Part shown: positions 53,311-61,254 of the stretch, in pieces | Position numbering within the stretch: the first letter of the stretch is position 1 | Layout of the letters: every line of letters starts with the position of its first letter | From: Agromyces sp. LHK192 | Lineage (GTDB): Bacteria > Actinomycetota > Actinomycetes > Actinomycetales > Microbacteriaceae | Assembly (NCBI RefSeq): GCF_004006235.1 | Contig: NZ_CP034753.1 | Location: forward strand, 2,914,001-2,978,000 | DNA: 64,000 nucleotides | Direction of reading: 5' to 3' | Made by a program: the position numbers and the translations under genes | The notes under the pieces: generated by a model | What the model saw: the letters and a program-made list of their open reading frames with translations, nothing else | Databases searched by the model: none | Told to the model about the DNA's origin: nothing

Positions 53311-54890
53311 GTCGCCACCGCCCCCGGCGCGGGTGCCGCCTCGAAGCCGTCGGCCACACCCGCGGCACCGGCCGCGCCGGATGCACGCAGCGCCTCGTCG
53401 ATCAGCCCGATCACGGACTCGCCCATCAACCGCGACGCGCCGAACACGGCGATGTCGGCGTACGCACGGTCGTCGCCGGGCCACCCGTGATCGATCGTCA
53501 CGACGTCGCCGCGCACCGCGCGGAGCCCGTCGATGGCCGCGACCGCGAAGTCGTGGCGGTGCAGGTCCTTGCCGATCACGAGCACCGGACCCGGCAGCTC
53601 GGCGAGGCCGTCGAGCACGTCGCCCTCGGCGAGCGGCACCAGACGGCTCGTCGACAGCCACGACGGGCCGTCGGCGATCGCCTCGGCCGCGAACGGGCCC
53701 CACGGCGCGATGCCGACCGCGATGTTCGCGACCGTGTCGATGCGCACCACGGTGCCGACGCGGCCCGCACCGGAGACCGCGTCCAGCGCCCCGTCGCGGA
53801 TGTCGAAGGCCCCGCGAACCTGGGCCGGCCCGACCGCGGGCGCGGCGGCATCCGTCATCGGATCGGCGGCCGCCGCCAGCGACGACCATCCGGACAGCCC
53901 ACGGACCCGCGCAGCGGCATCCGCCACGCGCTCGACCGGCAGGCGGCCGGACTCGACCGCCCGCTCGACCGCCTCGACGATCGCGTCGACCGTCTCGGGC
54001 GCCACGTCGGCGCCGATGCAGAGCAGGTCGCACCCGGCGGCGAGGGCGAGCACGGCAGCCTCGGGGATGCCGTGCTCGCCGCTCGCCCCGTGCATGTCGA
54101 GCGCGTCGCTCACGACGACGCCCTCGAACCCCAACTCCCCGCGGAGCAGGCCATGCAGAATGCGCGAGGAGAAGGTGGCCGGCAGCTCGGTGTCGAGCGA
54201 CGCGAGCATGATGTGACTGGTCATGACGGTCGCCGTTCCGGCGGCGATCGCGGCGCGGAACGGCACGAGCTCGCGCACGCGCAGCGTCTCGATCGGCACG
54301 TCGACGACCGGGAGGGCGAGGTGCGAGTCCACCGAGGTCGCGCCGTGGCCCGGGAAGTGCTTCGCGCTGGCTGCGACACCGGTCGACTGCACGCCGGCGA
54401 CCCAGGCCGCCGTGTGGCGCGCGGCGAGGGTCGGGTCGCTGCCGAAGCTGCGGACGCCGATGACCGGGTTGTGCGAATTCGAATTGACGTCGGCGTCGGG
54501 CGCGAAGGTGAGCGTGACGCCCGCATCACGGAGCGCCTCGCCGACCTCGCGCGCCACCCGGGCGGTCAGCTCGATGTCGTCGAGCCGGCCGAGCACCGCG
54601 TTGCCCGGGAAGGGGGCGCCGCGGTCGTAGAACAGGCGGGTGACGTCGCCGCCCTCCTCGTCGATCGCGATGACCGCGTCCGGGCCGGCGGCGCGCAGGG
54701 TCGCGGTGAGCTCGCGAAGCTGCGGCACCGAGACCACGTTCGACCCGAAGAGGCAGATGCCGCCGAGGCCGTCCGCGAGCAGGTCGAGGACCCACTGCGG
54801 CGCCTCGGGTCCGTCGAAGGCCGGAAGCAGGCTCGTCAGGATGTCCCGTCGGAGGTCGGAGCCCACGACGGTCTCGAGCGCCGTGGTCAT
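53307..54890 (-). CDS. GH3 beta-N-acetylhexosaminidase (NagZ-like), cytoplasmic
   Basis: A 527-residue GH3 enzyme without signal peptide, so it acts on imported oligosaccharides. The NagZ-type marks are GGICLFGSNVVS, AIDEEGGDVTRLFYDRGAPFPGN, the mobile acid/base loop SAKHFPGHGATSVDSHLALP and the nucleophile motif FEGVVVSDALDMHGASGE. A C-terminal alpha/beta domain is present. It would split chitobiose-type sugars to GlcNAc (possibly by phosphorolysis, known in some GH3). ATG overlaps the MalG stop (ATGA). Confidence 0.92.
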   Translation of the reverse strand: MTTALETVVGSDLRRDILTSLLPAFDGPEAPQWVLDLLADGLGGICLFGSNVVSVPQLRELTATLRAAGPDAVIAIDEEGGDVTRLFYDRGAPFPGNAVLGRLDDIELTARVAREVGEALRDAGVTLTFAPDADVNSNSHNPVIGVRSFGSDPTLAARHTAAWVAGVQSTGVAASAKHFPGHGATSVDSHLALPVVDVPIETLRVRELVPFRAAIAAGTATVMTSHIMLASLDTELPATFSSRILHGLLRGELGFEGVVVSDALDMHGASGEHGIPEAAVLALAAGCDLLCIGADVAPETVDAIVEAVERAVESGRLPVERVADAAARVRGLSGWSSLAAAADPMTDAAAPAVGPAQVRGAFDIRDGALDAVSGAGRVGTVVRIDTVANIAVGIAPWGPFAAEAIADGPSWLSTSRLVPLAEGDVLDGLAELPGPVLVIGKDLHRHDFAVAAIDGLRAVRGDVVTIDHGWPGDDRAYADIAVFGASRLMGESVIGLIDEALRASGAAGAAGVADGFEAAPAPGAVAT

Positions 54891-55795
54891 CCCTTGACCG
54901 CTCCGCTCACCAGGCCGCTCGTCATGCGCCCCTGCACGAAGAGGAAGAACACGATGACCGGGATGGCCATGAGGGTGGAGCCCGCCATGATCGCCGCCCA
55001 GTTCGTCGTGCCGTTGGCGACGAGGAACGTGCGCAGCCAGACCGGCAGCGTCATCATCTCGGGCCGGGCGTTCAGCACGAGCGCCATGAGGAACTCGTTC
55101 CACGCCTGGATGAACCCGAACACGCCCGTTGCGACGAGGCCGGGGGCCAGCAGGGGGAACGTGACCCGCCAGAACGCGCCGGCCTTCGAGCAGCCGTCGA
55201 TCATGGCCGCCTCCTCGAGCTCGATCGGGACGCCGTTGACGAATCCGCGCAGGGTCCAGATCGTGAACGGCAGCACCGCGGCGATGTACACGATCGTGAG
55301 GCCGATGATGGTGTTCAACAGGTGCCAGCCGTCGATCACCCGGAACACCGAGACGATCATGGCCTCGCCGGGGATCATCTGGATGGCCAGGATCGCGATG
55401 ATGAACGCCTTGCGGCTCTTGAACCGGAAGCGGGTCACCGCGACCGACGCGAGGAAGGCGAAGACCAGGGCGATCACCACGGTCAGCAGCGTCACGATGA
55501 GCGAGTTCGCCGCGGCCGGGAGGAACGGCGTGCGACCCGGGTCGAACAGCACCGTCTCGTAGTTGCGCAGGGTGAAGTTGTCGGGCCAGTAGTGCACCTC
55601 GGAGCCGCGGATGTCGTTGTTCGGCTGGAAGGAGGTGTTGATCATCCAGTACACCGGGAAGACGAACACGACGAACAGCAGGATCGCGATCGCGCTGTAG
55701 ATCACGTTGCCGATGCGGCGGCCGGGCTTGCCGGAGCGCTGGGCCGCGGGGCCCCGGTCCGCGCGGGGACCGGCGACGATGCTGGTCGTGGTCAC
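54887..55795 (-). CDS. Chito-oligosaccharide ABC transporter permease, MalG type (DasC-like)
   Basis: A 302-residue CUT1 permease: six membrane segments, EAA loop VPIELEEAAMIDGCSKAGAFWRVTFPLLAPGL, C-terminal TSGLVSGAVKG. GTG start overlaps the MalF stop. It is part of the operon with a binding protein, GH3 and GlcNAc enzymes, which points to (GlcNAc)2 or longer oligomers. No ATPase gene in the operon; an MsiK-type ATPase is expected elsewhere. Confidence 0.9.
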   Translation of the reverse strand: MTTTSIVAGPRADRGPAAQRSGKPGRRIGNVIYSAIAILLFVVFVFPVYWMINTSFQPNNDIRGSEVHYWPDNFTLRNYETVLFDPGRTPFLPAAANSLIVTLLTVVIALVFAFLASVAVTRFRFKSRKAFIIAILAIQMIPGEAMIVSVFRVIDGWHLLNTIIGLTIVYIAAVLPFTIWTLRGFVNGVPIELEEAAMIDGCSKAGAFWRVTFPLLAPGLVATGVFGFIQAWNEFLMALVLNARPEMMTLPVWLRTFLVANGTTNWAAIMAGSTLMAIPVIVFFLFVQGRMTSGLVSGAVKG

Positions 55796-56793
55796 TGCTC
55801 GTCCTCCTTCATGAGGTGGCGGATGTAGAAGAGCGAGATCGCCATCATGATCAGGGCGAAGATCATCGCGAGGGCGCCGCCCATGCCGAAGTCGCCGCCG
55901 GCGATGGAGACCTGGTAGATGTACACGCCGAGCGTGTTGGTCTCGGCGCGGATGCCGCCGATGTCCTGCAGCGCGAAGATCTGCGTGAAGACCTTCATGT
56001 CCCAGATGATCTGGAGGACCGCCGTGATCAGGAAGATCGGCTTGAGGTACGGGAAGACGATCAGCCGGAAGCGCGCGAAGGCGCCGGCGCCGTCGAGCTG
56101 CGCGGCCTCGATCACCTCGTCGGGAACCTGGGTGAGCCCGGCGTAGAGCGTGAACACGACGAACGGGATCGCACCCCAGATGACGATGATCGCGGCGACG
56201 AGGAAGAAGCTCATCGGCTCGATGAGCCAGGGGTGGCTGTCGAACTGCTCGAGGCCGAACCACTCGACGAGCGTGTGGTTGATCACGCCGTAGTCGGTGT
56301 CGAACATCCAGCCCCACACGATCGTGGCCGTGAGGGCCGGCATGGCCCACGCGAGGAGGAGGCCGACCGACAGGAGGATGCGGAACGGCTTCGGCAGACG
56401 GACCATGAGCAGGGCGATGAGGGTGCCCAGGAGCATCGTGAGGATCACGCAGACCGCGGCGAAGCCGATGGTCCGCGCCAGCACCTGGTAGAAGACCGGG
56501 TCGGTCAGGACCGCGGTGTAGTTCTCGAACCACACCCAGGCGGGCGGGGCGCCGAAGACCTGCGCGCGGCCGAACTCCTGGAACGAGGTGATGATGAGCT
56601 GGATCAGCGGCCAGCCGACGATGGCGGCCAGCACGGCGGTGGCGGGGATGAGCAGGACGTAGGGGGTGAGTCCGCCCGCCCGGCGCCGGCGCTGCGTGTT
56701 GCGCCCGTTCGCGCGCGGGGGCTCGGGGGCGACGATGCGCTCGCCGTCGATGGCGCTGGGCATCGAGTCCCGTCCGCTGTCGACCGTGGTCAT
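55792..56793 (-). CDS. Chito-oligosaccharide ABC transporter permease, MalF type (DasB-like)
   Basis: A 333-residue CUT1 permease with a basic N-terminus (RANGRNTQRRRRAGG), six membrane segments and the EAA loop VPDEVIEAAQLDGAGAFARFRLIVFPYLKP. It partners the MalG-type subunit downstream. It is separated from the binding-protein gene by 159 bp with a hairpin. Confidence 0.9.
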   Translation of the reverse strand: MTTVDSGRDSMPSAIDGERIVAPEPPRANGRNTQRRRRAGGLTPYVLLIPATAVLAAIVGWPLIQLIITSFQEFGRAQVFGAPPAWVWFENYTAVLTDPVFYQVLARTIGFAAVCVILTMLLGTLIALLMVRLPKPFRILLSVGLLLAWAMPALTATIVWGWMFDTDYGVINHTLVEWFGLEQFDSHPWLIEPMSFFLVAAIIVIWGAIPFVVFTLYAGLTQVPDEVIEAAQLDGAGAFARFRLIVFPYLKPIFLITAVLQIIWDMKVFTQIFALQDIGGIRAETNTLGVYIYQVSIAGGDFGMGGALAMIFALIMMAISLFYIRHLMKEDEQ

Positions 56794-56898
56794 GGTGCAA
56801 GTCTCCTGGGGTTCGAGGGTGCCGGATCGGATGACGGATCCGAACCGAGGTGCGGGCGGCCGCCGATGTGTGGAGCGACGACCGCCCGGCTCAGGGGC

Positions 56899-56938
56899 GC
56901 GGTGCGGCGGCGGGGATGGGGGGATGCCGCCGCACCGC
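56899..56938 (-). other. Hairpin between binding-protein gene and MalF gene
   Basis: GCGGTGCGGCGGC (56899-56911) pairs perfectly with GCCGCCGCACCGC (56926-56938) around a 14-nt loop. It lies 15 nt after the binding-protein stop and within the operon, where it can raise the binding protein relative to the permeases. Confidence 0.75.
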
Positions 56939-56952
56939 GATCCGGATCGGGA

Positions 56953-58218
56953 CTATCCGTTGAGGATGTCCTCGATCTGGGTGTCGGCCTCCTCGGCGAG
57001 GGACTGCACGTCGCCGCCCAGGGCGATGTTGACGAACAGGTCCTCGAGGATGCGGGCGGCCTCGACGTCGGCCCACTTGGGCGAAGCCGGGGTCAGGCGC
57101 GCGTTGCCGGCGGCCTGCGCGGTCGCCTGCGCGACCTCGTCGGTGCCGAGCGTGTCGGCCAGCGAGAGCTTCGCCGGCACGAGGCCGTTCTGGCCGTAGA
57201 TCGTCTGGAACTCGTCCGACAGGATGATCTCCAGCGCCGACAGCGCGAGGTCGGGGTGCTGCGACTTCGCGGCGATGCCGATGTTCGAGCCGCCGGCGAA
57301 GACCTGCGCGGCCTCGCCGTCCGCGCCCGGCAGGGCGTAGACGCCGAGGTTGGCCTCCTGGTCGGGGCAACCCGGGGCCTCGGCGTCGGCCGGGGCGAGG
57401 ATCGACCACTTGACCCAGCTCGGTGCCGAGAGCTGCAGGGTGGTGCCGTCGCAGAAGCCGACCTCGGGGCCGGTCTCGTTCGCGTCCTTCGGCGCGACCG
57501 AGGCCTTCGTCATGGTCTCCTGGACCTGGAGCAGGCCCTTGACCGACTCGGGCGAGCTGAGCTGGGCGTCCCACTCCTCGCCGTCCGGAACCGCGACCTC
57601 GCCGCCGTTCTCCCAGATGAAGGGCAGCGCGTTGCGCCAGTCCTGACCGGGCCACCAGATGCCGGACTTGCCGGGGTTCGCGGCGGCGAGGGCCTCGCCG
57701 GTCGCAACGTACTCGTCGAGCGTGGTGGGAACGCTCGCGCCGATGCCGGCGAAGGCGTCCTTCTTGTAGAAGACGAGGCGCGAGCCCGAGTACAGCGGGG
57801 CCGCGTAGAACTTCTCGTCGTAGGTGCCGGCCTCGACGAAGCCGGGGAGCAGGTCGTCGCCGCCGAGGTCCTCGTAGTGCTCGGTGATGTCGAGGAACGC
57901 ACCGGCCGAGGTGAACGCCGAAGCCTGCGTGTTGCCGACCTCGACGACGTCGGGGCTGTCCGAGCCCGAGAGGCTGGTGGTGAGGCGGTCGACGAGACCC
58001 TCCCACGCCTGCTCCTCGATCACGAGGGTCGAGCCGGGGTTCTCCTCCTCGAAGGTGGTCTTGAGGTAGTCGCGCGCCTCGTCGGGCGTGTCGGTGCCGA
58101 CGAGCCAGACGCGGATCTCCGCGCCTTCCGAAGAGGCGTCGGTGCCTCCGGAGGTGGCACAGCCGGCGAGCGTGAGCGCGGCGACGGCGCCGAGCGCTGC
58201 GATGCTGAGTTTCCTCAT
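56953..58218 (-). CDS. Chito-oligosaccharide-binding lipoprotein (DasA/NgcE-like)
   Basis: Solute-binding lipoprotein of 421 residues; signal AALGAVAALTLAGC with lipobox LAGC (acyl-Cys about residue 20). Family stretches: YLKTTFEEENPGSTLVIEEQAWEGLVDRLTTSLSGSDSPDVVEVGNTQASAFTSAGAFLDITEHY, SGSRLVFYKKDAF, LPFIWENGGEVAVPDG and VFAGGSNIGIAAKSQHPDLALSALEIIL. The 'DVVEVGNTQ...F...GAFLDI' run is typical of DasA/N,N'-diacetylchitobiose-binding proteins of actinobacteria. It is preceded by the ROK repressor gene. Confidence 0.88.
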   Translation of the reverse strand: MRKLSIAALGAVAALTLAGCATSGGTDASSEGAEIRVWLVGTDTPDEARDYLKTTFEEENPGSTLVIEEQAWEGLVDRLTTSLSGSDSPDVVEVGNTQASAFTSAGAFLDITEHYEDLGGDDLLPGFVEAGTYDEKFYAAPLYSGSRLVFYKKDAFAGIGASVPTTLDEYVATGEALAAANPGKSGIWWPGQDWRNALPFIWENGGEVAVPDGEEWDAQLSSPESVKGLLQVQETMTKASVAPKDANETGPEVGFCDGTTLQLSAPSWVKWSILAPADAEAPGCPDQEANLGVYALPGADGEAAQVFAGGSNIGIAAKSQHPDLALSALEIILSDEFQTIYGQNGLVPAKLSLADTLGTDEVAQATAQAAGNARLTPASPKWADVEAARILEDLFVNIALGGDVQSLAEEADTQIEDILNG

Positions 58219-58288
58219 TGCGTTGCTTCCTTTCGTGGGGTGAAGGCGACAGCGGGGGAGCTGACACCCAGTGGTGCGAAGGCGGAGG

Positions 58289-59542
58289 TCAGGAGACCCC
58301 CAGTTGTCCGGACAGGACCATGACGGCGGCGCCGCGGAGGACGATGTCCTCCCCGAGCGTCGTCATCCGCAGTCGGAGATCGCGGTGCTGGTCCACGATC
58401 GTCCTGTTCCGGAGCGTGTCGACGACCGCGTCATGGAACGCGCCGTCGAGCAGGGCGGCGGGGCCGCTGAGGACGACCTCCGCCACGTTGAGGGCGCCCA
58501 TGACGGGCGCGAGCACGATGCCGAGCCGGCGGCCGGCCTCGTGCAGGATCTCGTCGCGAGCGGCTGCCCCTCCGCCCGCTCGCTCGGCGTCCTCGAGCTG
58601 CGCCGCCAGACGCGGCACCGCCGCCCACGCCTCGAGGCATCCGCGCCGGCCGCACGCGCACAGCGGCCCGCTGTCGGTGCCGACCACGACGTGGCCGATC
58701 TCGCCGGCCGCGAAACCCGATCCGATCACCGGACGGCCGCCGACGATCAGGCCGGCGCCGACGCCGTGCCCGATCTTGACGAGGAGCAGGTCGCCGCCGT
58801 CGCCGGCACCGTGCTCGGCGAGCACGGCCATGTTGGCGTCGTTCGCCACGAACACGGGCACCCCGAGTTCGGCGGCGACACGGGCGCGCAGCGGCTCGTT
58901 CGACCAGCCGAGGTTGGGAGCCGACCGGACGGTGCCGTCGGGGTCGACGATGCCGGGAGTGCCGATGCCGATGCCGAGGAGCGGCGCCGTGGCCTGCGCG
59001 GCGAGGCTGGCGGCGAGGTCGACGACCATCCGGGTGAGCGCGTCGCCGGTGGTGCCCTCGAGCGGGAGGTCGGCTCGGGCGACGATCCGGCCGTCCAGGT
59101 CGATGACGGCCCCGCGCAGCACGAAGTGCTCGGCGAGGTCGAGCCCGATGATCTGGAAGGCCCGACGGGCGATGTCGATGAGCGTCGCGGGCTTGCCGGG
59201 CCGTGCCGACTCGCGGGGGCCGAGTTCGACGACCAGGCCCTCGGCGATGAGTTCGGCGACGAGGTCGGAGACCGTGACGCGGGTGAGGCCGGTCTCGCGG
59301 GCGAGGTCGGCACGGCTGCGTGCGCCCTGCGAGTACAGCGTCTGGAGGACGAGCGACCGGTTGTGGCCACGGGCGTGCTCGGGCAGCACCTTCGCCGTCG
59401 GGCGCAGCACGCGACCGCGGGCGCCGAGACCGCCGAGCGCGAAGGCGTGCACCTCGGAAGCACCCGCGCCGGGTGCCGGCGTCGCGGTCGTCCCGGTCTC
59501 GTTCGGCGAGGTCGCCGTCCGGGTTGCTTCCGTAGCAGTCAC
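58289..59542 (-). CDS. ROK-family transcriptional repressor of the chito-oligosaccharide operon
   Basis: A 417-residue NagC/XylR-type regulator. The N-terminal winged helix (about residues 60-105) reads NRSLVLQTLYSQGARSRADLARETGLTRVTVSDLVAELIAEGLVVE. The ROK sensor domain has GLDLAEHFVLRGAVIDLDGR, GIGIGTPGIVDPDGTV, VANDANMAVLAEHG, GFAAGEIGHVVVG and zinc motif CACGRRGCLE. GTG at 59542 is used: a promoter with overlapping operator ends 7 nt upstream, so the message is probably leaderless. As first gene of the seven-gene operon it would autoregulate. GlcNAc or GlcNAc-6-P is the expected inducer. Confidence 0.9.
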   Translation of the reverse strand: MTATEATRTATSPNETGTTATPAPGAGASEVHAFALGGLGARGRVLRPTAKVLPEHARGHNRSLVLQTLYSQGARSRADLARETGLTRVTVSDLVAELIAEGLVVELGPRESARPGKPATLIDIARRAFQIIGLDLAEHFVLRGAVIDLDGRIVARADLPLEGTTGDALTRMVVDLAASLAAQATAPLLGIGIGTPGIVDPDGTVRSAPNLGWSNEPLRARVAAELGVPVFVANDANMAVLAEHGAGDGGDLLLVKIGHGVGAGLIVGGRPVIGSGFAAGEIGHVVVGTDSGPLCACGRRGCLEAWAAVPRLAAQLEDAERAGGGAAARDEILHEAGRRLGIVLAPVMGALNVAEVVLSGPAALLDGAFHDAVVDTLRNRTIVDQHRDLRLRMTTLGEDIVLRGAAVMVLSGQLGVS

Positions 59543-59546
59543 GTTT

Positions 59547-59579
59547 GTTAGTAAAGCTTACGAACAAAACGTTTGGCAA
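59547..59579 (-). promoter_or_regulatory. Promoter and ROK operator of the chito-oligosaccharide operon
   Basis: On the minus strand TTGCCA (59574-59579) and TTTACT (59550-59555) are 18 bp apart, with the GTG start 7 nt after the -10. The operator GTTAGTAAAGCTTACGAAC (59547-59565, plus strand) is an inverted repeat of the ROK type covering the -10. A weaker relative, GTTCAGGATATTTACAAAC, lies at 59597-59615. Confidence 0.7.
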
Positions 59580-59662
59580 GCGTTCGACCCAGATTCGTTC
59601 AGGATATTTACAAACCCGTGACCTTCCGCCCCGCCGGGTCGACCACGGAGACGACGAAGGGC

Positions 59663-59680
59663 CGGATGCCGAAGCATCCG
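59663..59680. terminator. Terminator downstream of icd
   Basis: CGGATGC and GCATCCG form a 7-bp stem with a CGAA tetraloop, 23 nt after the icd stop; flanking GGG and CCC can extend it. Confidence 0.7.
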
Positions 59681-59702
59681 ACCCCTCGCGAAGCGACCGC
59701 GG

Positions 59703-60920
59703 TTACGCGCCCAGGCGCGCCTTCAGGTTCGCGTCGATGGAGTCCAGGAACTCCTCGGTCGTCTGGTAGGCCTGCTCGGGGCCGACCAGGAGCGCGAGGT
59801 CCTTGGTCATCGCACCCGACTCGACCGTCTTGATGACGACGTCCTCGAGCGTGAGCGAGAAGTCGATCAGCTCCTGGTTGCCGTCGAGCTTGCCGCGGTG
59901 CGCGAGCCCGCGCGTCCAGGCGAAGATCGAGGCGATCGGGTTGGTCGAGGTGGGCTTGCCCTGCTGGTGCTGGCGGAAGTGGCGGGTCACGGTGCCGTGG
60001 GCCGCCTCGGCCTCGACGATCTTCCCGTCGGGGGTGGTGAGCACCGAGGTCATGAGGCCGAGCGAGCCGAAGCCCTGCGCGACCGTGTCGGACTGCACGT
60101 CGCCGTCGTAGTTCTTGCACGCCCAGACGTAGCCGCCCTCCCACTTGAGGCTCGCCGCGACCATGTCGTCGATCAGGCGGTGCTCGTAGGTGATGCCGGC
60201 GGCCTCGAACTTCTCCTTGAACTCGGCGTCGAAGACCTCCTGGAACAGGTCCTTGAAACGGCCGTCGTAGGCCTTCAGGATCGTGTTCTTGGTCGAGAGG
60301 TACACCGGGTAGTTGCGGGCGAGACCGTAGTTGAGCGATGCGCGCGCGAAGTCCTTGATGGACTCGTCGAGGTTGTACATGCCCATCGCGACGCCGGCGC
60401 CGGGCGCCTGGAACACCTCGAACGACTGCGGCTCCGAGCCGTCCTTCGGCGTGAAGGTCATCGTGAGCGTGCCCTCGCCCTCGAACTTGAAGTCGGTGGC
60501 GCGGTACTGGTCGCCGAACGCGTGGCGGCCGACGATGATCGGCTTGTTCCAGCCGGGGACGAGGCGCGGGATGTTCGAGATGATGATCGGCTCGCGGAAG
60601 ATGACGCCGCCCAGGATGTTGCGGATCGTGCCGTTCGGCGAACGCCACATCTTCTTGAGTCCGAACTCCTCGACGCGCGCCTCGTCGGGCGTGATCGTCG
60701 CGCACTTGACGCCGACGCCGTGCTTCTTGATCGCGTTCGCCGCGTCGATCGTGATCTGGTCGTCGGTCTCGTCGCGCTTCTGGATCGAGAGGTCGTAGTA
60801 CTCGAGGTCGAGGTCGAGGTACGGGTGGATCAGCTGGTCCTTGATGGCCTGCCAGATGATGCGGGTCATCTCGTCGCCGTCGAGTTCGACGACGGTGCCT
60901 GCAACCTTGATCTTGGACAA
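59703..60920 (-). CDS. icd: NADP-dependent isocitrate dehydrogenase
   Basis: TCA-cycle enzyme oxidising isocitrate to 2-oxoglutarate, 405 residues, of the homodimeric eukaryote-like type [27 protein letters not shown] at the N-terminus, [34 protein letters not shown] (substrate Ser/Asn), [22 protein letters not shown] and [31 protein letters not shown] (NADP loop). TTG at 60920 is the start: AAGGAG lies 9 nt upstream and the length matches the family. Single gene. Confidence 0.95.
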   Translation of the reverse strand: MSKIKVAGTVVELDGDEMTRIIWQAIKDQLIHPYLDLDLEYYDLSIQKRDETDDQITIDAANAIKKHGVGVKCATITPDEARVEEFGLKKMWRSPNGTIRNILGGVIFREPIIISNIPRLVPGWNKPIIVGRHAFGDQYRATDFKFEGEGTLTMTFTPKDGSEPQSFEVFQAPGAGVAMGMYNLDESIKDFARASLNYGLARNYPVYLSTKNTILKAYDGRFKDLFQEVFDAEFKEKFEAAGITYEHRLIDDMVAASLKWEGGYVWACKNYDGDVQSDTVAQGFGSLGLMTSVLTTPDGKIVEAEAAHGTVTRHFRQHQQGKPTSTNPIASIFAWTRGLAHRGKLDGNQELIDFSLTLEDVVIKTVESGAMTKDLALLVGPEQAYQTTEEFLDSIDANLKARLGA

Positions 60921-61254
60921 GAGGATTCTCCTTGGATCGTTTCGGGGAGCTGAGGAAGTCTCTGGCGGGCCGGACACGCCGCCGAACAGCTTACCGCCTC
61001 CTCGAAATATCTTGACATCGAGACAAGTACTCCCGACCCCGCGCTCGGAACGCTCCCCGCCGAGGCTCGCCCCCGGCGCAGAATGGGCACCCGAATTGGG
61101 GGCGGACGGTCGCGTCCCGTGGGCGTATCGTGGCGCGTACATGAGCCCCCCTCATTGTTGAGCGTGACGATTACCCAGGCCGAATCGAGCACCGCATGTC
61201 CGCTCCCGGAAGCCGGCGCGCACGCGCCGGCCGACACAACCCGACAGCCGCCGG
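60921..61254. promoter_or_regulatory. Divergent control region between icd and the LAL regulator gene
   Basis: About 330 bp, no supported gene. An A/T-rich island has the near-palindrome TATCTTGACATCGAGACA (61008-61025; core TCTTGA-CA-TCGAGA), a likely regulator site for icd. GCCGGCGCG (61212-61220) and CGCGCCGGC (61223-61231) form a 9-bp inverted repeat 24 bp before the regulator start. Confidence 0.6.
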
